Source of the DNA: Dysgonomonas mossii
GTDB taxonomy: Bacteria; Bacteroidota; Bacteroidia; Bacteroidales; Dysgonomonadaceae
Assembly (NCBI RefSeq): GCF_004569505.1
Contig: NZ_SPPK01000009.1
Span: forward strand, 1-34,793
Length of the DNA: 34,793 bases
Reading direction: 5' to 3'
Under the pieces are notes generated by a model that saw only the letters and a program-made list of their open reading frames with translations, did not search any database and was not told the DNA's origin. A program made the translations under genes and the position numbers. Each line of letters begins with the position of its first letter. Within the stretch, counting starts at the first letter, position 1. Below, one piece after another: positions 1-8,500 of the stretch.

Positions 1-111
1 ATGAAGAAAAATGTCTGGTCGATAAGAGTTCTTGAAAAGATTGGACTTCAGTATGAAAGAGATATAGAATTCGATGGATGTGAAGGTGCAATTTACAAAG
101 TTGAAAAATAA
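1..111 (+). CDS. C-terminal fragment of a GNAT-type acetyltransferase
   Basis: An open frame runs from the first base to TAA at 109-111 and encodes 36 residues. The stretch SIRVLEKIGL followed by a short tail with a Tyr is typical of the last part of RimJ/RimL-like N-acetyltransferases, where the N-x-x-S-x-R-V-L-E-K-x-G-F segment lies in the acetyl-CoA binding region. The ATG at base 1 may be only an internal methionine, because the window begins there and the rest of the protein would lie upstream. The gene is either cut by the window edge or already a remnant: the DNA straight after it is a patchwork of broken genes. Substrate cannot be told. Confidence 0.5.
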   Translation: MKKNVWSIRVLEKIGLQYERDIEFDGCEGAIYKVEK

Positions 112-126
112 TTAGCATAGAAATAT

Positions 127-245
127 CTCCAATAGGCTTGTTTGCCGATATAAGTAATCGCTTTATTCGGACTACCAAAACCAACCCAAGCGGCTGCCAT
201 TACATCTTCATCTCCATCGTGTTTAGCAGAAATCATTGTAGTAGA
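127..245 (-). pseudogene. Internal fragment of a flavin reductase-like protein
   Basis: Read on the minus strand, about 40 residues resemble flavin reductase/flavoredoxin proteins: MISAKHDGDEDVMAAAWVG, then a segment ending in YIGKQAYWRYF. In that FMN-binding split-barrel family the N-terminal strand carries a similar V-M-x-A-A-W motif. Both ends are missing. The frame runs without a stop out of the integrase remnant on one side and into unrelated residues on the other, so the apparent 97-residue ORF is a chimera of two broken genes. The junction near base 245 is judged from the change in family resemblance and is uncertain by several codons. Confidence 0.4.
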
Positions 246-828
246 CCTTATTTTTAACAAACGGTAAGCTATACTTAACTCAACAGGTTTTATTGCAGTC
301 TTATTACGGTTAAATTGAATCCAAGGATTTCCGTTATCCATATAAATATGGCTCTTTTCTAATCCCTTAAGGTCAACATACGCCAAGCTGCAAAAATAAC
401 AGAATATAAATATCTAACAACTTCTAGCCTTTTATGTGGCAGTTGTTTATGTATAATCAGCCTTAATTCATCCATAGTAAGAATCTATTGATCAACCTGT
501 TTTAATCTAATTTTATATTCTAAAAATGGATTATCTTTAATGTACTTGTTATTTATTGCTAAGATGACAATGCGTTTGAAAGATTGTATAAACTTAGCTG
601 TCGTATTGTGGTTACACTTTGCCATCATTCGCAAATAAATTTCGAATTCATTTATGAAATCATGGTTAATCCTATTTAATGGTATATCGTACAACTGCCT
701 CTCTGATTTGAGAAAGTTTTCCAAGTGTTTACTTTTTGGTAAGACGCATTAGATATTGAAATTCCAACTTGTTTCCGGATATTTTCATTATGAAGTGAGA
801 AACTTGAAATAACGATGACATTTATCAT
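246..828 (-). pseudogene. Decayed tyrosine recombinase (integrase)
   Basis: The minus strand encodes recognisable pieces of a Bacteroidetes site-specific integrase in the right order. They are an arm/SAM-like N-terminal part (HNENIRKQVG near 770-800), the SAM-like core-binding helices (LENFLKSERQ to KDNPFLEYKI, 724 down to 490) and the start of the catalytic domain (TMDELRLII, then LAYVDLKGLE and NRNKT, down to about 250). Three lesions separate them: a frameshift near 730, an in-frame TAG at 485-487 in the linker before the catalytic domain, and a small deletion/frameshift near 390 where family members have a Y-T-G-L-A motif. The rest of the catalytic domain, with the H-x-x-R and Tyr nucleophile, is gone. 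The protein cannot be active; the piece marks an old element end or a recombination scar. Confidence 0.75.
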
Positions 829-1006
829 GGGTTATTCCTGTATATATTTCTTTTATTATTTCAGAGGTTATTGTTTCTCTACAGAATCACCTGTCATATA
901 GCTTTTAGGACTGCATAAAGAAAGGATACCGTATTTGGTACAACTGTAGGGTTAATTATAATACAATAATAATATGAAAAGAGAGCGTACCACTTTTTTT
1001 TATATA

Positions 1007-1360
1007 TTACCCCAATATCTTTTTCCGATGGTTTAGCCCCCAATTATGTAGTTCCTCAATTACTTTTTCAAGCGTAAAAACATAATCTGTTGCGGTGTAT
1101 TCTACCAATACAGGCAATTCGTCATAAACCGTCCGTTTGATAAGCTGATGTTCCTCCAAGTCTTTAAGTTCTTTGGCAAGAACCTTTGAAGAAATTTTTG
1201 GAATACTTCTTTCTATTTCCCTAAAGCGTTTATTCCCGCTCATAATGGAAATAATAATAAGGACTTTCCATTTGCCGCTTATCACGTCAAGGGCATCACG
1301 GACGGTTAGCATTCTTGCCAAACAATCGGTCTTAGTACTATCTGGGAATTTTTTTTTCAT
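1007..1360 (-). CDS. HxlR-family winged-helix transcriptional regulator
   Basis: A 117-residue protein with the HxlR signature: an N-terminal Cys (residue 13, in TDCLARML), then the GKWKVLII helix, FREIERSIPKISSKVLAKEL recognition region and the LIKRTVY wing. The single Cys ahead of the winged helix is where thiol- or quinone-sensing relatives such as YodB, HypR and QorR are modified, so redox or electrophile sensing is plausible but inferred. It is divergent from the DoxX/FrnE/dehydrogenase genes at 1573-3476, the usual layout for a regulator and its target operon. Three tandem direct repeats lie immediately upstream of its start codon and are a likely operator. Confidence 0.9.
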   Translation of the reverse strand: MKKKFPDSTKTDCLARMLTVRDALDVISGKWKVLIIISIMSGNKRFREIERSIPKISSKVLAKELKDLEEHQLIKRTVYDELPVLVEYTATDYVFTLEKVIEELHNWGLNHRKKILG

Positions 1361-1405
1361 ACTGCCTACTTTAAGGTGACTGCTTACGTTTGGGTAACTG
1401 CTTAC
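1361..1405. repeat. Three 9-bp direct repeats on an 18-bp period, candidate HxlR operator
   Basis: On the plus strand ACTGCCTAC (1361-1369), ACTGCTTAC (1379-1387) and ACTGCTTAC (1397-1405) recur at exactly 18-bp spacing. The last two are also preceded by GTG/GTA, giving the 12-mer GTRACTGCTTAC twice. They lie between the start codon of the HxlR gene and the divergent promoter-like boxes at 1416-1433. HxlR-type regulators bind repeated sites in such intergenic regions, so autoregulation and control of the divergent operon is the natural reading; binding itself is inferred. Confidence 0.5.
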
Positions 1406-1415
1406 AAAATGTATG

Positions 1416-1433
1416 CAAATATACGTATTTTTG
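1416..1433. promoter_or_regulatory. Possible divergent promoter boxes between HxlR and the DoxX operon
   Basis: Two matches to the Bacteroides -7 consensus TAnnTTTG lie back to back: TATATTTG on the minus strand (1423 down to 1416), facing the regulator gene, and TATTTTTG on the plus strand (1426-1433), facing the gene at 1573. Neither has a clear -33 TTTG at the usual distance. The placement between divergent genes and next to the direct repeats supports them more than the bases alone do. Confidence 0.35.
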
Positions 1434-1572
1434 TATTATAAAAATTGATTGACATTAAAAATATGGTTATGCAAAAATGGACAGAAGCGAATCGCGAAAC
1501 ATTTATGAAACCTGATACTCCATATAAAGTAAATTAAAAAAATCTATTTCTAACAATTAAATTAAATATAAG

Positions 1573-1968
1573 ATGACAAAGCAAATTGACATCAGACAAG
1601 ATACTAACAAAAAGGCAAAACGGACTTATTGGATAATAACCATTATTGCAATGGCGATAATTGTGTTACCTTCGTATTTAGCACCACGTGAATATTTAAT
1701 TGAAACCATTCGCAGAATGGAATTTCCAAGTTATTTTGGATTAGAATTAGATATTCTAAAAATTGTTGGTGCAGTAATTATTCTTATTCCGGCTATTCCA
1801 ACCATGTTCAAAGAATGGTCGTATGTTGGATTTGGAATACTTTTGCTTTCAGCAAGTCTGGCACATCTTCTTATTGATGGTTGGGCAAAAGGTGTGGCAC
1901 CGCTTGTTCCTTTAGCTATTCTTGCTGTGTCTTACTATTATTTCAGAAAACTGAATTATGAGAAGTAA
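1573..1968 (+). CDS. DoxX-like integral membrane protein
   Basis: A 131-residue protein with four hydrophobic segments (about residues 18-36, 58-78, 82-100 and 109-125). The G-L-E-L-D-I-L-K-I-V-G-A-V-I-I-L-I-P stretch after the first segment is typical of DoxX/DoxX_2 proteins. Members often sit with redox enzymes and some are linked to thiol stress, but no reaction is established for this subgroup. The downstream oxidoreductase gene starts inside this one (11-bp overlap at 1958-1968), so the two are translationally coupled. The divergent HxlR regulator probably controls it. Confident as a membrane protein, fairly confident as DoxX-like. Confidence 0.75.
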   Translation: MTKQIDIRQDTNKKAKRTYWIITIIAMAIIVLPSYLAPREYLIETIRRMEFPSYFGLELDILKIVGAVIILIPAIPTMFKEWSYVGFGILLLSASLAHLLIDGWAKGVAPLVPLAILAVSYYYFRKLNYEK

Positions 1969-2785
1969 AATTTTAATCACAATTTTTACGATGAGTTGTC
2001 TAACGGCTTGCGGTCAGCAAGCCGAAAAGCAAGCTCACGTTGAAACAAAGAATATAACAATGGAAAATAAAATGAAAATAGAAATTTGGTCCGATATCAT
2101 GTGTCCGTTCTGTTACATCGGGAAACGAAATCTGGAAACGGCTTTGTCGCAGTTCCCAAACAAAAAACAAATTGAAGTAGAATGGAAAAGTTTCCAAATT
2201 GATCCAACTATTCCCGAGGTTCCAAAATACCAAAACGACATGTATATGTATGTGGCTGACCGTAAAGGTTTCAGTTACGAACAGTCGAAGCAAAGGCACC
2301 AAGAATTAATTCAATATGCCAAAAGTGTTGGCCTTGAATACAACCTGGACAAAGCCCTTGTTACCAATTCAAAGAAAGGGCACCGCATCATACAATTTGC
2401 CAAAACAAAAGGATTGGGTGAAAAAGCGGAAGAACGTTTGTTCTATGCGTATTTCACGCAAGGCAAAAATCTGAGCAATGTAGCCACGTTAGTTGAATTG
2501 GGAAAGGAAATTGGCTTAACCGAAGCCGAAGTCAATGAAGCACTAACAAATCCTCTGTATGTGCAGAAAGTAGAGGACGACAGTCGGGAAGCACAGACAT
2601 TGGGTGCAGGAGGCGTTCCGTTTTTTGTTATCAATCGTAAATACGCCATTGTCGGGGCTCAACAACCTAACGAAATTTTAAAAACACTTGAACAGGCGTT
2701 TGCCCAATGGCAGAAAGAAAACCCGGAGACCACGTTGAACATAACAGAGGGCAAAGTATGCACCCCTGATGGGAATTGTAAATAA
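1958..2785 (+). CDS. FrnE/DsbA-family thiol oxidoreductase with a lipoprotein signal
   Basis: A 275-residue protein. Residues 1-18 are a lipoprotein signal: MRSKI, a hydrophobic core, lipobox L-T-A-C with Cys18. From residue 39 it is a FrnE-like DsbA thioredoxin-fold protein: KIEIWSDIMCPFC, with redox Cys49 and Cys52 (CPFC), the helical insertion typical of the family, and the cis-Pro loop AGGVPFFVI near residue 218. FrnE relatives are normally cytosolic, about 210-240 residues, and begin at the equivalent of M39. An internal ATG at 2060 (M35) would give that form. The ending TPDGNCK adds two more Cys (C268 and C274). It overlaps the DoxX-like gene by 11 bp. Likely role: thiol/disulfide exchange in the periplasm, anchored to a membrane; substrate unknown. 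Confidence 0.85.
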   Translation: MRSKILITIFTMSCLTACGQQAEKQAHVETKNITMENKMKIEIWSDIMCPFCYIGKRNLETALSQFPNKKQIEVEWKSFQIDPTIPEVPKYQNDMYMYVADRKGFSYEQSKQRHQELIQYAKSVGLEYNLDKALVTNSKKGHRIIQFAKTKGLGEKAEERLFYAYFTQGKNLSNVATLVELGKEIGLTEAEVNEALTNPLYVQKVEDDSREAQTLGAGGVPFFVINRKYAIVGAQQPNEILKTLEQAFAQWQKENPETTLNITEGKVCTPDGNCK

Positions 2786-2813
2786 ACATTTTATATCACT
2801 AAATAACAATTAA

Positions 2814-3476
2814 ATGAAAACAATAGCAATAGTTGGGGCAGGCCCCGGATTGGGCTTGTCCATCGCAAAAAAATTCGGCAAAAATGGTTTTCAGGTTGCA
2901 CTTGTAGCCCGGAATGAAGAAAAGCTGAACCATTTGGCAGCAGAGCTGAAGCAAGATGGAATTGAAGCGGCTGCATTTGCCGCAGACATTTTAGATGCTC
3001 AACAAATCAAGTCTGCATTCAATGCCATAAAAGAAAGATACGGCTTTATAGATGTGCTTGAATACAGCCCCATACCAAGTGTCCAAAATTTGGCAGGAAC
3101 TTTAGATGTAACCGAAGAAAATGTACTTCATCAGTTTCAGTTTATTGTGCTTGGAGCAATTTCTTCAATCGGCGAAGTGCTTCCGACGATGTTGAAGAAA
3201 AATACAGGGGCATTATTGTTTACAACCGGAGGCTCATCTATCCATCCAACACCTATGATGGGCAACGTTGGGATTGCAATGGCAGGACTCCGCAACCACA
3301 TTCTTAATCTGAATACCGAGCTGTCCGGCAAAGGTATTTACGCAGGTCATATCGGCATTGGAGTTTGGATGCAGGAAGGTTCCGGCGTACAGGACAAAAT
3401 AGCAGATATATGGTATGACATGTACACCAAGCGGGACAGAGCCGAAGAGTATATATCAGAAGATAAAGTCAAATAA
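2814..3476 (+). CDS. Short-chain dehydrogenase-like protein with altered catalytic residues
   Basis: A 220-residue Rossmann-fold protein of the SDR superfamily. The N-terminal dinucleotide-binding turn GAGPGLG (residues 8-14), VARNEEKL after the second strand and the D59 region fit an NAD(P)-binding SDR. The usual Tyr-x-x-x-Lys is absent: after the Ser pair at 141-142 the matching positions in GNVGIAMAGLRN hold Val152 and Met156. The protein therefore either uses other residues, acts only by binding cofactor, or belongs to a divergent SDR branch. It is slightly short for the family. It starts 28 bp after the FrnE-like gene and is probably part of the same HxlR-controlled unit. Substrate unknown. 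Confidence 0.75.
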   Translation: MKTIAIVGAGPGLGLSIAKKFGKNGFQVALVARNEEKLNHLAAELKQDGIEAAAFAADILDAQQIKSAFNAIKERYGFIDVLEYSPIPSVQNLAGTLDVTEENVLHQFQFIVLGAISSIGEVLPTMLKKNTGALLFTTGGSSIHPTPMMGNVGIAMAGLRNHILNLNTELSGKGIYAGHIGIGVWMQEGSGVQDKIADIWYDMYTKRDRAEEYISEDKVK

Positions 3477-3608
3477 ATGTAAGCAGCCGGGTTACCTTCT
3501 GATTTTTCAGAGGAAAAAGCATTTATTTTTTATACTTAAGTTCTATCATATAATATTAATTTTTAACAATCTATATACAAATATACTTTTTTACAGAAAT
3601 AGTAGATT

Positions 3609-3622
3609 GTAACTACCGGTAG
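3609..3622. repeat. 14-bp perfect palindrome
   Basis: AACTACCGGTAGTT is a perfect inverted repeat with no spacer, in otherwise unstructured AT-rich DNA about 130 bp after the dehydrogenase stop codon. It has the size of an operator for a dimeric regulator, but there is no adjacent promoter or gene start to confirm that. Confidence 0.4.
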
Positions 3623-3648
3623 TTTTAACAGTAGGTAAAAAGTACACC

Positions 3649-3728
3649 TTGCAGATACCGGAATTGAAAGGATAGAAGAATATTGTCAGCACTTTCCATT
3701 AAGGACAAAGTGCATTGTCAGTATCTGC
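3649..3728. other. Nested stem-loop of about 80 nt
   Basis: An outer pair GCAGATAC (3649-3656) / GTATCTGC (3721-3728) encloses an inner hairpin GCACTTT-CC (3689-3697) / GG-AC-AAAGTGC (3703-3713) with loop ATTAA. TTGTCAG also appears twice as a direct repeat (3684-3690 and 3716-3722). No T-run follows, so it is not an ordinary terminator. It could be a structured RNA, a remnant of a small mobile element, or chance. Confidence 0.3.
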
Positions 3729-4479
3729 TTATAGTTATATTGCAAGTTCGTTATTCAAAAATTCAATTGTATTTCTGTTTTCAGGAATACCTGCTTTTTC
3801 GCGGATATGTAACTAGCGTACACATGTGGCAAGACACAAAAGAAAGTCTTATAGACTATTAATCAACAAATTGCGCATGTGCTATTTTTCAATAGGTAAC
3901 GATCTAGAAACCAACTTGGTTCTTAGATATGCTTAATTCCCTTACTATTAAAGAGCGACTTAACTTAGCGTGAAAATACTAAATAATCCTTATATTGCCA
4001 ATATTCTCAAATTTATTTATCTGATTTATTGTATTTATTAATTTCTTGCTATAAAATTTTATAGCTAATGATAATTCAAATTCAATACCCAAAAGAGCTT
4101 GTACGGAATATTTACCCTTGAATTAATAAAAATATATGAATAGGGGTTTGATGTCGTTTGATATAAATATAATAAATGTTTGCTAAACGAACTGGTAATT
4201 TCCAAAAATAGAGACAACTGTTCAATGTCTGTGTTATCACTGTATAATGTGTTTTTAGGATATTCCAATATTTCGGAGCATGATATTCCATTATTTCCAG
4301 GACAGGACAAAAAACTAAAATGGGAAATAGCAAAGATTAAATTATGAGATTTAGGTATGCTTAAAGTTGATTGTTAAAAATGACGGTAACTTCATGTTGG
4401 GTGTTTCTATCTTTGTGCAGTATAATGATAAAATCCAATTTGGATATCTAAAAACTAACATGGATAAAATTGTATTTTT

Positions 4480-4513
4480 TTTGTGTTAATATAAAAATAA
4501 ATATCTACCTTTG
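4480..4513 (+). promoter_or_regulatory. Predicted Bacteroides-type promoter of the copper operon
   Basis: TACCTTTG (4506-4513) matches the -7 consensus TAnnTTTG, and TTTG at 4480-4483 is a plausible -33 element with a 22-bp spacer, slightly longer than usual. It lies about 40 bp before the start codon at 4554. No other good promoter is visible before the end of the operon at 15845, so it could drive all eight genes. No metal-sensor gene is adjacent and no obvious operator was recognised. Confidence 0.5.
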
Positions 4514-4553
4514 CCAATAGCTTATTTTATAAGTGAATTTTTACAGTAATAAA

Positions 4554-5012
4554 ATGAAGAAGGTTATATCAATATTTCTGTTGCTATTAATGCTGATCAT
4601 TGGAGCTCATCCTGTGATAGCTATGCATTATTGTGCAGGAGAATTATATTCCTTTGGAGTTTTGGACAATGAAATAGAGAAGTCCTGCTGTGAAGATATG
4701 GAAATGCCACAACAGGATGACAATGCCTGCCATACTACTTCAAACACACAGGAGGATAACATAATGCCATCCCATGAAAATTGCTGTGACATTCAAAAGG
4801 TTGAACTCTCAACGGACGACTATCAGCATCAGGTTCAGCAATTTAACCTAAGCAATATATTGCCGTCATATGAAAATGTATGGTTGGCTCTTAATTTGCT
4901 TATACCAACAGAGAATGAGGGTGTAACTAAAACCAGTCAATACTTTCCGCCAGGAGGTTTTAGTTTACACAACATAGACCTTCTGACCTATATTTGCATC
5001 TACCGTATTTGA
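4554..5012 (+). CDS. HYC_CC_PP family protein, probable periplasmic copper-module protein
   Basis: I chose the ATG at 4554, which begins MKKVISIFLLLL, a clean signal peptide of about 23 residues. The longer frame from 4533 adds only seven unlikely residues. The mature part begins with MHYC (His25, Cys27), followed by paired cysteines SCCED (C45-C46) and NCCDI, and ends with the QYFPPGG motif. Those three landmarks define the small HYC_CC_PP family of Bacteroidetes. Their function is not established, but the Cys/His/Met content and position as first gene of a copper/silver efflux operon suggest periplasmic metal binding. The product is about 152 residues. Confidence 0.75.
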   Translation: MKKVISIFLLLLMLIIGAHPVIAMHYCAGELYSFGVLDNEIEKSCCEDMEMPQQDDNACHTTSNTQEDNIMPSHENCCDIQKVELSTDDYQHQVQQFNLSNILPSYENVWLALNLLIPTENEGVTKTSQYFPPGGFSLHNIDLLTYICIYRI

Positions 5013-5135
5013 TTTGATAAATCCGTGGCTACCCTGCCATTGGTTTGAATTTTGTGTATATCCAAAACCGGATGTACGTTAAATTGTTTAAATCTAAAAA
5101 CAAAGATTTACAAATGTTTATCAAATCAAAGAACA

Positions 5136-5552
5136 ATGAAACCATTTTATTTTCTGATTGGTATAGCTATGTCCACCGGCTATATCACAGGACGTCCCGT
5201 ATATACTCATTATAATACGGAGACAGTTCCGATTGATTCAACAGTCTCTCAACCCTCATCCCCTCAATACACCCTTGTCAAACATCTGATAGAGGATAAA
5301 TCTGCTATTATACTTGATGTTCGTACAGAACAAGAGTATAATGAAGGTCATATAAGAAATTCTATTAATATTCCGCTGGACAAATTAAATGATTCTGTTT
5401 TTTCCCTACAAAAGAAAGAAGCTATTGTTATAGTTTGCCGTAGTGGTAAAAGAAGTAAAGAAGCTAAAACATTTTTAACACATCAGGGGTTTATAAATGT
5501 ATATGACGGAGGAAAATGGGAAAACCTTAATATATTATTGACGGATAAATAA
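5136..5552 (+). CDS. Rhodanese-like domain protein, probably exported
   Basis: The frame is open from 5052, but the ATG at 5136 is preferred because it starts a hydrophobic signal-like segment (MKPFYFLIGIAMSTGY), giving 138 residues. The rest is one rhodanese domain: LDVRTEQEYNEGHI (residues 60-73), SINIPLD, and the active-site loop CRSGKRSKEA with Cys101. Rhodaneses of this size transfer sulfane sulfur to thiols or cyanide. It stands between a Cys-rich HYC_CC_PP gene and the RND pump, 11 bp before the pump start, so a role in metal or thiol handling in the periplasm is likely but inferred. Identity of the domain is clear; substrate is not. Confidence 0.85.
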   Translation: MKPFYFLIGIAMSTGYITGRPVYTHYNTETVPIDSTVSQPSSPQYTLVKHLIEDKSAIILDVRTEQEYNEGHIRNSINIPLDKLNDSVFSLQKKEAIVIVCRSGKRSKEAKTFLTHQGFINVYDGGKWENLNILLTDK

Positions 5553-5562
5553 AAATATTACT

Positions 5563-8500
5563 ATGCTTAACAGAATCATCAAGTATTTTCTCGATAACAG
5601 AGTTATAACATTGTTACTACTTGTTATCATCATTGTTTGGGGACTATCTACAGCTCCATTCAACTGGCATGGTGGCGTATTGCCACGCGATCCTGTCCCT
5701 GTGGACGCTATTCCTGATATAGGAGAAAATCAGCAAATTGTAGCTACTGAATGGATGGGACGTTCACCAAAGGATATTCAGGAACAAATTACGTATCCGT
5801 TATCTACTTCACTGCTGGGAATACCCGGAGTGAAAACCATCCGTAGTACTTCTATGTTCGGTATGTCGTTTATATATATCATTTTTGACGACAACATCGA
5901 ATTTTATTGGAGTCGTTCCAGAGTATTAGAAAAGCTGAACTCCCTACCTGCGGGAACATTACCAGAAGGGGTACAGCCCAGCTTGGGGCCAGATGCCACT
6001 GCTTTAGGACAAATATTCTGGTACACCCTTGAAGGACGTAACCCCGAAACAGGGGAGCCAACCGGCGGATGGAACCCAGATGAGTTACGAACTATTCAGG
6101 ACTTTTATGCCAAATATTCGATTTCAGCAGCCGAAGGAGTATCCGAAGTAGCATCTATCGGCGGTTTTGTGAAAGAATATCAGGTAGAGATAAATCCTAA
6201 TGCTATGCGTGCCTTTAATGTTTCCATCATGGATGTGATGAATGCCGTACAAAAGAGCAATCTGGACATAGGTGCGGAAACAGTGGAAATCAATAAGGCT
6301 GAATATCTTGTCAGGGGATTGGGGTATATAAAGAATGTTTCCGATCTGGAAGAAGCGGTTATTACTGTCCGCAATGGAGTACCCGTTAAAATTAAAGATG
6401 TCGCTTTTGTTAATCTGGGCCCGGCTACCCGTCGTGGAGGTCTGGATAAAGAAGGTGTCGAAGCAGTCGGTGGCGTTGTGGTTGCCCGTTACGGCTCAAA
6501 CCCGATGCAGGTCATTGACAATGTAAAAGCTAAAATACAAGAAATGGAAGCAGGGCTTCCTCAGAAAACACTGGCGGATGGTACCGTGTCAAAAGTTACT
6601 GTTGTACCTTTCTATGACAGGTCTGGACTGATACAGGAAACTATCGGTACACTGGAAACAGCCCTTTCTCATGAGATACTGATCTGTATAATTGTAGTAA
6701 TAGTATTAGTCTTCAACCTACGGGCATCGGTTGTGATTTCCTCCATGCTCCCTATAACGGTGCTGGCCACCTTTATCATCATGCGTTATACGGGTGTCGA
6801 AGCCAATATTGTCGCGCTGTCGGGTATTGCCATCGCTATCGGGGTCATGATTGATGTCGGAGTTGTCTTTGTCGAAAATATAATCCGGCATATGGAGATG
6901 CCCGAAAATGAAGGCATTTCCAAAGGGAAAGCCTTTACAAACCTGATACATAAAAGCGTCAGCGAAGTTTCAGGTGCTATCACGACAGCAATGCTTACTA
7001 CCATTGTGAGCTTCCTGCCTGTCTTCGCCATGCAGGCGCAGGAGGGGAAATTATTCCATCCGTTAGCATTTACAAAAACTTTTGCATTGATATCGGCATT
7101 ACTACTGGGACTAAGTCTGTTGCCGACACTGGCTTATTATGTATTTTCCATTAAAGTGACTTCTGCCCAGGTACGAAAAATTACTAATATTGTCCTGATA
7201 GCTGGAGGTATCCTGTTGTTTGTCTTTACGGGAGTATTGGCAGCCCTGGCTCTCACTTTATTTGGACTGAATAACTTCCTTGCTTACCGATGGACGAATA
7301 AGAAGATACCTACTTATATCAATATTGGCATTGCAATTCTGGTAGCTGTCTATTATTTAACAATCGAGTGGCTACCTATCGGCCCGCAGGAAGGATTCTT
7401 TTTAAACTTAATATTCGTCCTTGTAGCGATAAGTATAATCTTAGCCTTACTATGGATATTGGTAATTTATTACGAACGCATATTACGTTGGTGCTTGGCA
7501 CATCGATGGAAGTTTATGCTTATACCATTAGTTACCGTATTCTTCGGTATTATGATATGGTTGGGATTTGATACAACATTCGGTTTTGTGGCTAAAGGTT
7601 TTGAAACTGTGGGCTGGAAGAGTTTTAGACAAACTGCTTTCTGGCAGGCTTCAAGTGAACGTTTCCCCGGTATTGGTGAAGAGTTTATGCCAAGTCTGAA
7701 TGAAGGCTCGTTCCTTTTGATGCCAACGAGTATGCCTCATACGGGTATAGAGCAGAATTTACAATTTATTGAAACACTGGATAAACGCATTTCCAATATT
7801 CCCGAAGTGGATCTAACCGTAGGTAAGTGGGGACGTGTCAATTCGGCACTCGACCCTGCTCCAACCCAAATGTTTGAAAACACAATTAACTATCGTAGTG
7901 AATATATTCTGGACGAAAATGGACACAGGCAACGATTTAAAGTAAACCGTAATGGTGAGTTCCTTTTAAAAGGTGGAGGCGCTTATAATCCGAAAGATGG
8001 TTTTCGCCTGTTACCTGCCGATAGTCTTATCACGGACAGCAAGGGCGATTATTTTCGTCAGTGGCGTCCCCATATCAAAAAAACGGATGATATATGGCAG
8101 GAAATCGTAAATGTTTCTCACATGCCGGGACTTACATCCTCGCCTAAACTACAACCGATAGAAGCCCGATTGGTGATGCTTTCGACAGGTATGCGCGCAC
8201 CGATGGGATTGAAAGTATCAGGGCCCGATCTGGAATCCATTGAGCAAGGAGGAAAAGCATTGGAAGCAGCCTTGAAAGATATTCCGTCTATACTTTCATC
8301 TACTGTGTTCTATGACCGTGCCGTCGGAGCACCCTATATTGAAATAAAATTAAACCGTCAGAATATGGCACGTTATGGCATTACCGTGGCTGATTTACAA
8401 GATGTAATCAGTGCAGCAGTGGGAGGAATGCCTTTGACCACAACTGTAGAAGGACGTGAACGCTTTCCTGTGCGTTTAAGGTATCCGAGGGAATTGAGGG

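Larger units (their letters stand above)
3477..4479. other. AT-rich stretch without a convincing gene
   Basis: About 1 kb separates the dehydrogenase from the copper operon. Open frames here are short, AT-rich and unlike known families. Two pieces look like worn coding sequence. One on minus (about 3745-3815) reads REKAGIPENRNTIEFLNNEL. One on plus, ending with TGA at about 4345-4347, reads YSNISEHDIPLFPGQDKKL. I recognise neither family. The stretch also holds a 14-bp palindrome, a nested stem-loop (listed separately) and a TATCTTTG box at 4408-4415 that could be a minor promoter. It is probably a degraded junction between two accessory modules. Confidence 0.5.

Noticed and set aside
1173..1379. 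Plus-strand frame of 68 residues opposite the HxlR gene
   Set aside because: It lies wholly in antisense to a clear gene and resembles no family.
1361..1405. The short evenly spaced repeats as a CRISPR array
   Set aside because: Repeats are 9-12 bp with 6-9 bp between them, far too short for CRISPR, and no cas gene is near.
1463..1537. 24-codon frame (MVMQKWTEANRETF...) between the HxlR promoter and the DoxX-like gene
   Set aside because: Composition is protein-like and it might be the start of a lost gene, but it is too short and without a recognisable family to list as a gene.
4065..4333. Two overlapping minus-strand frames of 73-81 residues
   Set aside because: AT-rich, mutually overlapping, no motif and no promoter; the plus strand here shows a slightly more protein-like scrap.
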